Positions 39,349 through 41,814 of a stretch of 41,814 nt of DNA are shown piece after piece. Below the pieces are notes generated by a model, which saw only the letters and a list, made by a program, of their open reading frames with translations, had not been told where the DNA came from and did not search any database. The DNA is from Betaproteobacteria bacterium. Lineage in GTDB: Bacteria; Pseudomonadota; Gammaproteobacteria; Burkholderiales; Casimicrobiaceae. Location: positions 1 to 41,814 of the forward strand of contig PLYT01000043.1 of NCBI GenBank assembly GCA_003153475.1. The letters run 5' to 3'. The first letter of the stretch is position 1, and every line of letters begins with the position of its first letter. The position numbers and the translations under genes were made by a program.

Positions 39349-40092
39349 TCAAGCGGCGATGTCCGAAGCGTCCTGACGGTATTGCACATCGGACAACAGG
39401 CGCGCCAATTCCTTCTTGACGACGGCGTAGCACTCGCACGCGGCGGCCTCCAGTCCGGGCCGCTCGAGCACCGAAATGTGACCGCGGCGATAGCGAATGA
39501 GACCGGCGCGCTGCAGATTGCCGGCCGCCTCGGTAATGCCTTCCCGGCGCACGCCGAGCATGCTGGCGACCAATTCCTGCGTCATCACCAGCTCGTTCGA
39601 AGGCAATCGATCGAGCGTCAGCAACAGCCAGCGGCAAAGTTGCTGCTCCAGCGAATGGTGGCGGTTGCAGGCGGCGGTCTGGTTCATCTGCGTGATCAGC
39701 GCCTGGGTGTAGCGCAGCAACAATCGAAGCATCACGCCGCCGCGATTGAATTCCTGCTTCAGCAGACTTCGCTCCAGCCGGTAGGCTTGACCCGCGGTCT
39801 GCACGACGGCCGAGCTTGGCGTCGTATCGCCGCCCATGAACAGCGAAATGCCGACGACACCTTCATTGCCCACGCCCGCGGTTTCCGACGATGCGCCGGA
39901 CTCGGTGACATAGTGCAGCGACACGATGGCGGTCGTGGGGAAATAGGCGTGCTGCAGCTGGCTGCCGGGCTCGTACAGAATCTGGCCCAGCGGCATCGTG
40001 ACCGGTTCCAGGTGCTTGGCCAGCCGCTCGAATTCCGCCGTCGGCAACGCGGCGAGAAGATGATTCTGATTGGGACTATGCGGAGGCGGCAT
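39349..40092 (-). CDS. Crp/Fnr-family transcriptional regulator
   Basis: 247 residues. Cyclic-nucleotide-binding-like sensor (about 15-130): LEPVTMPLGQILYEPGSQLQ, TAIVSLHYVTESGASSETAG, VGNEGVVGISLFMGGDTTPS. The winged-helix DNA-binding domain follows: HHSLEQQLCRWLLLTLDRLP, VMTQELVASMLGVRREGITE with AAGNLQRAGLIRYRRGHI. In the recognition helix the RE pair of CRP is kept (VRREGIT) but the later Arg is replaced, so the site should resemble but not equal TGTGA-N6-TCACA. No FNR-type Cys cluster. Its ATG lies 17 nt inside the upstream regulator gene, so the two are translationally coupled. Candidate reader of the small-gene palindromes; unproven. Confidence 0.92.
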   Translation of the reverse strand: MPPPHSPNQNHLLAALPTAEFERLAKHLEPVTMPLGQILYEPGSQLQHAYFPTTAIVSLHYVTESGASSETAGVGNEGVVGISLFMGGDTTPSSAVVQTAGQAYRLERSLLKQEFNRGGVMLRLLLRYTQALITQMNQTAACNRHHSLEQQLCRWLLLTLDRLPSNELVMTQELVASMLGVRREGITEAAGNLQRAGLIRYRRGHISVLERPGLEAAACECYAVVKKELARLLSDVQYRQDASDIAA

Positions 40093-40921
40093 CGCCGGCT
40101 TTCGCTGCGGTGAGCTCGACGCCGATGCCGCGATAGCCGATGAAGCGGCAGGACTGGCTGAACATCGGCTCCCCGCTCACCTGAAACCTTTGCTTCGAGC
40201 CATCGGCATTGACGCGGCTGAAGATGAAATCCAGGAATGGCTGCCGGGCGGCGATCGTTGCCTGCAATGTCTCCCGCTCCGCCTCGTTCCAACCTTCCGC
40301 CGACGCGCTCTGGGTGTCGCCGCTCAACGGATCGACCTGGACGCCGAGCATTTCCAGCGCCGGCCCGGAAACCTTGGTGAACCTGCCGTTCTCGTCCTGC
40401 TCCCAGTACCAGTCGGAGGCGAGCTCGGTCAGGCTGCGAAATCGGGCCTCGCTTTCGCGCAGTTCGGCGGTCCGTTCCTGCACCGTCTGTTCCAGCACCT
40501 TGCTGTAGTTTTCGAGTTGCCGGTACAGCAGCCGCACCTCCAGCATGTTGCGGATGCGCGTCTTGACTTCGACCAGATCGAACGGCTTGCTGACGAAATC
40601 CCTTGCGCCGGCGCGCAGTGCGCGCAGCTTGTGCCCCGGTTGAGCCGTGATCACGAGAACCGGAAGATAGGCGTCCGCATCGTTGGTCTTGAGGCCTTCC
40701 ATCACCTGGAATCCGTCCATGCCGGGCATCTGCAGATCCAGCAGGATCAGGTCATAGCGGTTCTTGCGATGCAGCGCGCAGACTTCCTGCGGTTTCATCG
40801 TCGACGTGACGTTGGTGTAGCCGGTCTCGCTCAGCAATTGTTCGAGCAGAGCGATGTTGGAATCCTGGTCGTCGACGATCAGGATGCGGGCGCCAAGAAT
40901 GTCGCTATCGCTTACGATCAT
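40076..40921 (-). CDS. Response regulator with C-terminal PAS domain
   Basis: 281 residues. Receiver domain 11-130 with D17/D18, phosphorylated D62 in LILLDLQMPGMDGF, VLVITAQPGH and Lys in DFVSKPFD. A coiled coil follows (YRQLENYSKVLEQTVQERTA with ELRESEARF), then a PAS domain from about 160: SLTELASDWYWEQDENGRFT and DFIFSRVNADGSKQRFQVSG with GYRGIGVELT. There is no output enzyme or DNA-binding domain, so it probably passes the signal by protein contact. ATG 40921 overlaps the stop of the upstream kinase gene (ATGA); its own stop lies inside the Crp/Fnr gene. Middle gene of a three-gene signalling operon. Confidence 0.92.
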   Translation of the reverse strand: MIVSDSDILGARILIVDDQDSNIALLEQLLSETGYTNVTSTMKPQEVCALHRKNRYDLILLDLQMPGMDGFQVMEGLKTNDADAYLPVLVITAQPGHKLRALRAGARDFVSKPFDLVEVKTRIRNMLEVRLLYRQLENYSKVLEQTVQERTAELRESEARFRSLTELASDWYWEQDENGRFTKVSGPALEMLGVQVDPLSGDTQSASAEGWNEAERETLQATIAARQPFLDFIFSRVNADGSKQRFQVSGEPMFSQSCRFIGYRGIGVELTAAKAGDAASA

Positions 40922-41814
40922 GCCGTTTCTTCCCTCCCGGCGCGGGCCGATTGCGTTTTGGCGAAGTTCAAGGTCACGTCCAGCGTTTCCATGAACTCGT
41001 TGACCTTGATGGGCTTGGTCAGATAGCGGAAGAATCCCGCCTCCAAGCCCCTCGCGATATCGCGCGGCATGGCATTGGCGCTGAGCGCGACCACCGGGAT
41101 GTGCGCCGTCGTCGGATCCAGAGCCAGGATTTTCAGCGCCGTGATACCGCTGATGCCGGGCAGATTGATGTCCATCAGGATGACGTCCGGGCGCGAGGCG
41201 CGCGCAATCTCGATACCGCGATTGCCGTCCCTCGCGCTCAGCAGGCGGATATCGGCGCGGCGCGCGATCAGATCCTCGACGAGCATCAGATTGGCCGGGT
41301 TGTCCTCGACATAGAGCAGCGTGTACATCTGCGCGCTCCCTCGAGCCGGTGCCCGAGCGGCATCGGTGGATTCGGCGGCGCTGCCGACCGCTTGCGGTTC
41401 GGTCGTCAGGTTCAGGTCCATCCAGAACACGCTGCCTTTCCCGACTTCGCTTTCCACGCCGATGACGCCACCCATCAATTCCATCAGCCGCTTGCATACG
41501 ACGAGGCCAATGCCTGTGCCTTCCTCGGCATTGGACTCCTGACCGAGGCGATTGAACGGCTGGAAAAGCTGCGCCAGGTTGTCCGCCGTCAATCCGTCGC
41601 CGGAATCCGCGACGCAGATGCGGATGCGTCCCGCATCCTTGGTGACGCATTCCACGACGACCGTCCCGCCCATCTTGTTGTACTTGATAGCGTTGGAAAG
41701 CAGGTTGATCAGGACCTGCTTCACCCGTGTCCGGTCGGCCTCGACGAAGTACCGGATTTCGATGTGCGGAAAGGTCACGCTGATGCCGCGCTTCTGCGCC
41801 TGCGGCTCGATCAT
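40918..41814 (-). CDS. Hybrid histidine kinase, 5' part outside window
   Basis: The last 298 residues of a hybrid kinase; the frame is open to the right edge, so the Met at 41814 need not be the start. An ATPase domain is visible: RVKQVLINLLSNAIKYNKMG (N box), VADSGDGLTADNLAQLFQPF (G1/F box) and EEGTGIGLVVCKRLMELMGG (G2). After an Ala-rich linker comes a receiver: YTLLYVEDNPANLMLVEDLI with the phosphorylated Asp in VILMDINLPGISG and Lys in YLTKPIKV. The HisKA domain with the phosphorylated His and any sensor lie beyond the edge. It overlaps the RR-PAS gene by 4 bp, so a phosphorelay to that protein is likely. Confidence 0.93.
   Translation of the reverse strand: MIEPQAQKRGISVTFPHIEIRYFVEADRTRVKQVLINLLSNAIKYNKMGGTVVVECVTKDAGRIRICVADSGDGLTADNLAQLFQPFNRLGQESNAEEGTGIGLVVCKRLMELMGGVIGVESEVGKGSVFWMDLNLTTEPQAVGSAAESTDAARAPARGSAQMYTLLYVEDNPANLMLVEDLIARRADIRLLSARDGNRGIEIARASRPDVILMDINLPGISGITALKILALDPTTAHIPVVALSANAMPRDIARGLEAGFFRYLTKPIKVNEFMETLDVTLNFAKTQSARAGREETA

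Overview
The window reads as a piece of chromosome from a high-GC Gram-negative bacterium, most likely a betaproteobacterium related to Burkholderiales. The signs are strong G/C bias at third codon positions, many periplasmic solute-binding proteins with ABC and TRAP transporters, a MASE2-GGDEF protein, a DUF6134 protein, YXWGXW and lmo0937-type small stress proteins, and an ArsR-SRPBCC-VOC module. I see no rRNA, tRNA, CRISPR array, insertion sequence or phage gene. This is inference from gene content; I could not run a taxonomic search.

Region 1 (1-16.5 kb): a long-chain acyl-CoA ligase cut by the left edge; a phospholipase D/VTT fusion with an EEP-fold phosphodiesterase (a probable cardiolipin-synthase type operon); single genes for envelope or unknown proteins (SYLF, two proline-rich TonB-like proteins, an SH3b protein); a DUF6134 gene broken by an in-frame amber codon; an alkylation-repair operon in which ada has collapsed to its two ends in front of an intact Fe(II)/2OG oxygenase and alkB; an MBL-fold hydrolase; a MASE2-GGDEF diguanylate cyclase; and an Old Yellow Enzyme.

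Region 2 (16.5-34 kb): mostly uptake of organic and amino acids. It has an orphan NMT1-like binding protein next to a 3'-truncated AtuA-family gene, an ArsR/SRPBCC/VOC module that probably has a leaderless, autoregulated promoter, a DUF1445 protein, a complete Liv-type ABC system (binding protein, two permeases, two ATPases), a three-gene TRAP transporter, and a second TRAP transporter with fused Q and M subunits directly upstream of malonyl-CoA decarboxylase. The last group suggests malonate uptake and breakdown, but no malonyl-CoA synthetase gene is present.

Region 3 (34-36.6 kb): a run of very small genes (two Cys-containing proteins, a hypothetical, a two-helix membrane protein, a YXWGXW protein, an lmo0937-type protein and a proline-rich peptide). 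Four have an upstream 16-bp palindrome, TGTNCG-N4-CGNACA, with the half-site spacing of CRP/FNR-type operators. I think this is the most interesting undescribed feature here: a probable small-gene stress regulon.

Region 4 (36.6-41.8 kb): signal transduction. There is a LytS/LytTR-like two-component pair, an ABM-domain protein behind a promoter with a dyad at the -35 position, and an overlapping operon of hybrid histidine kinase (cut by the right edge), response regulator-PAS protein and Crp/Fnr regulator. The Crp/Fnr protein is a candidate, unproven, reader of the palindromes in region 3.
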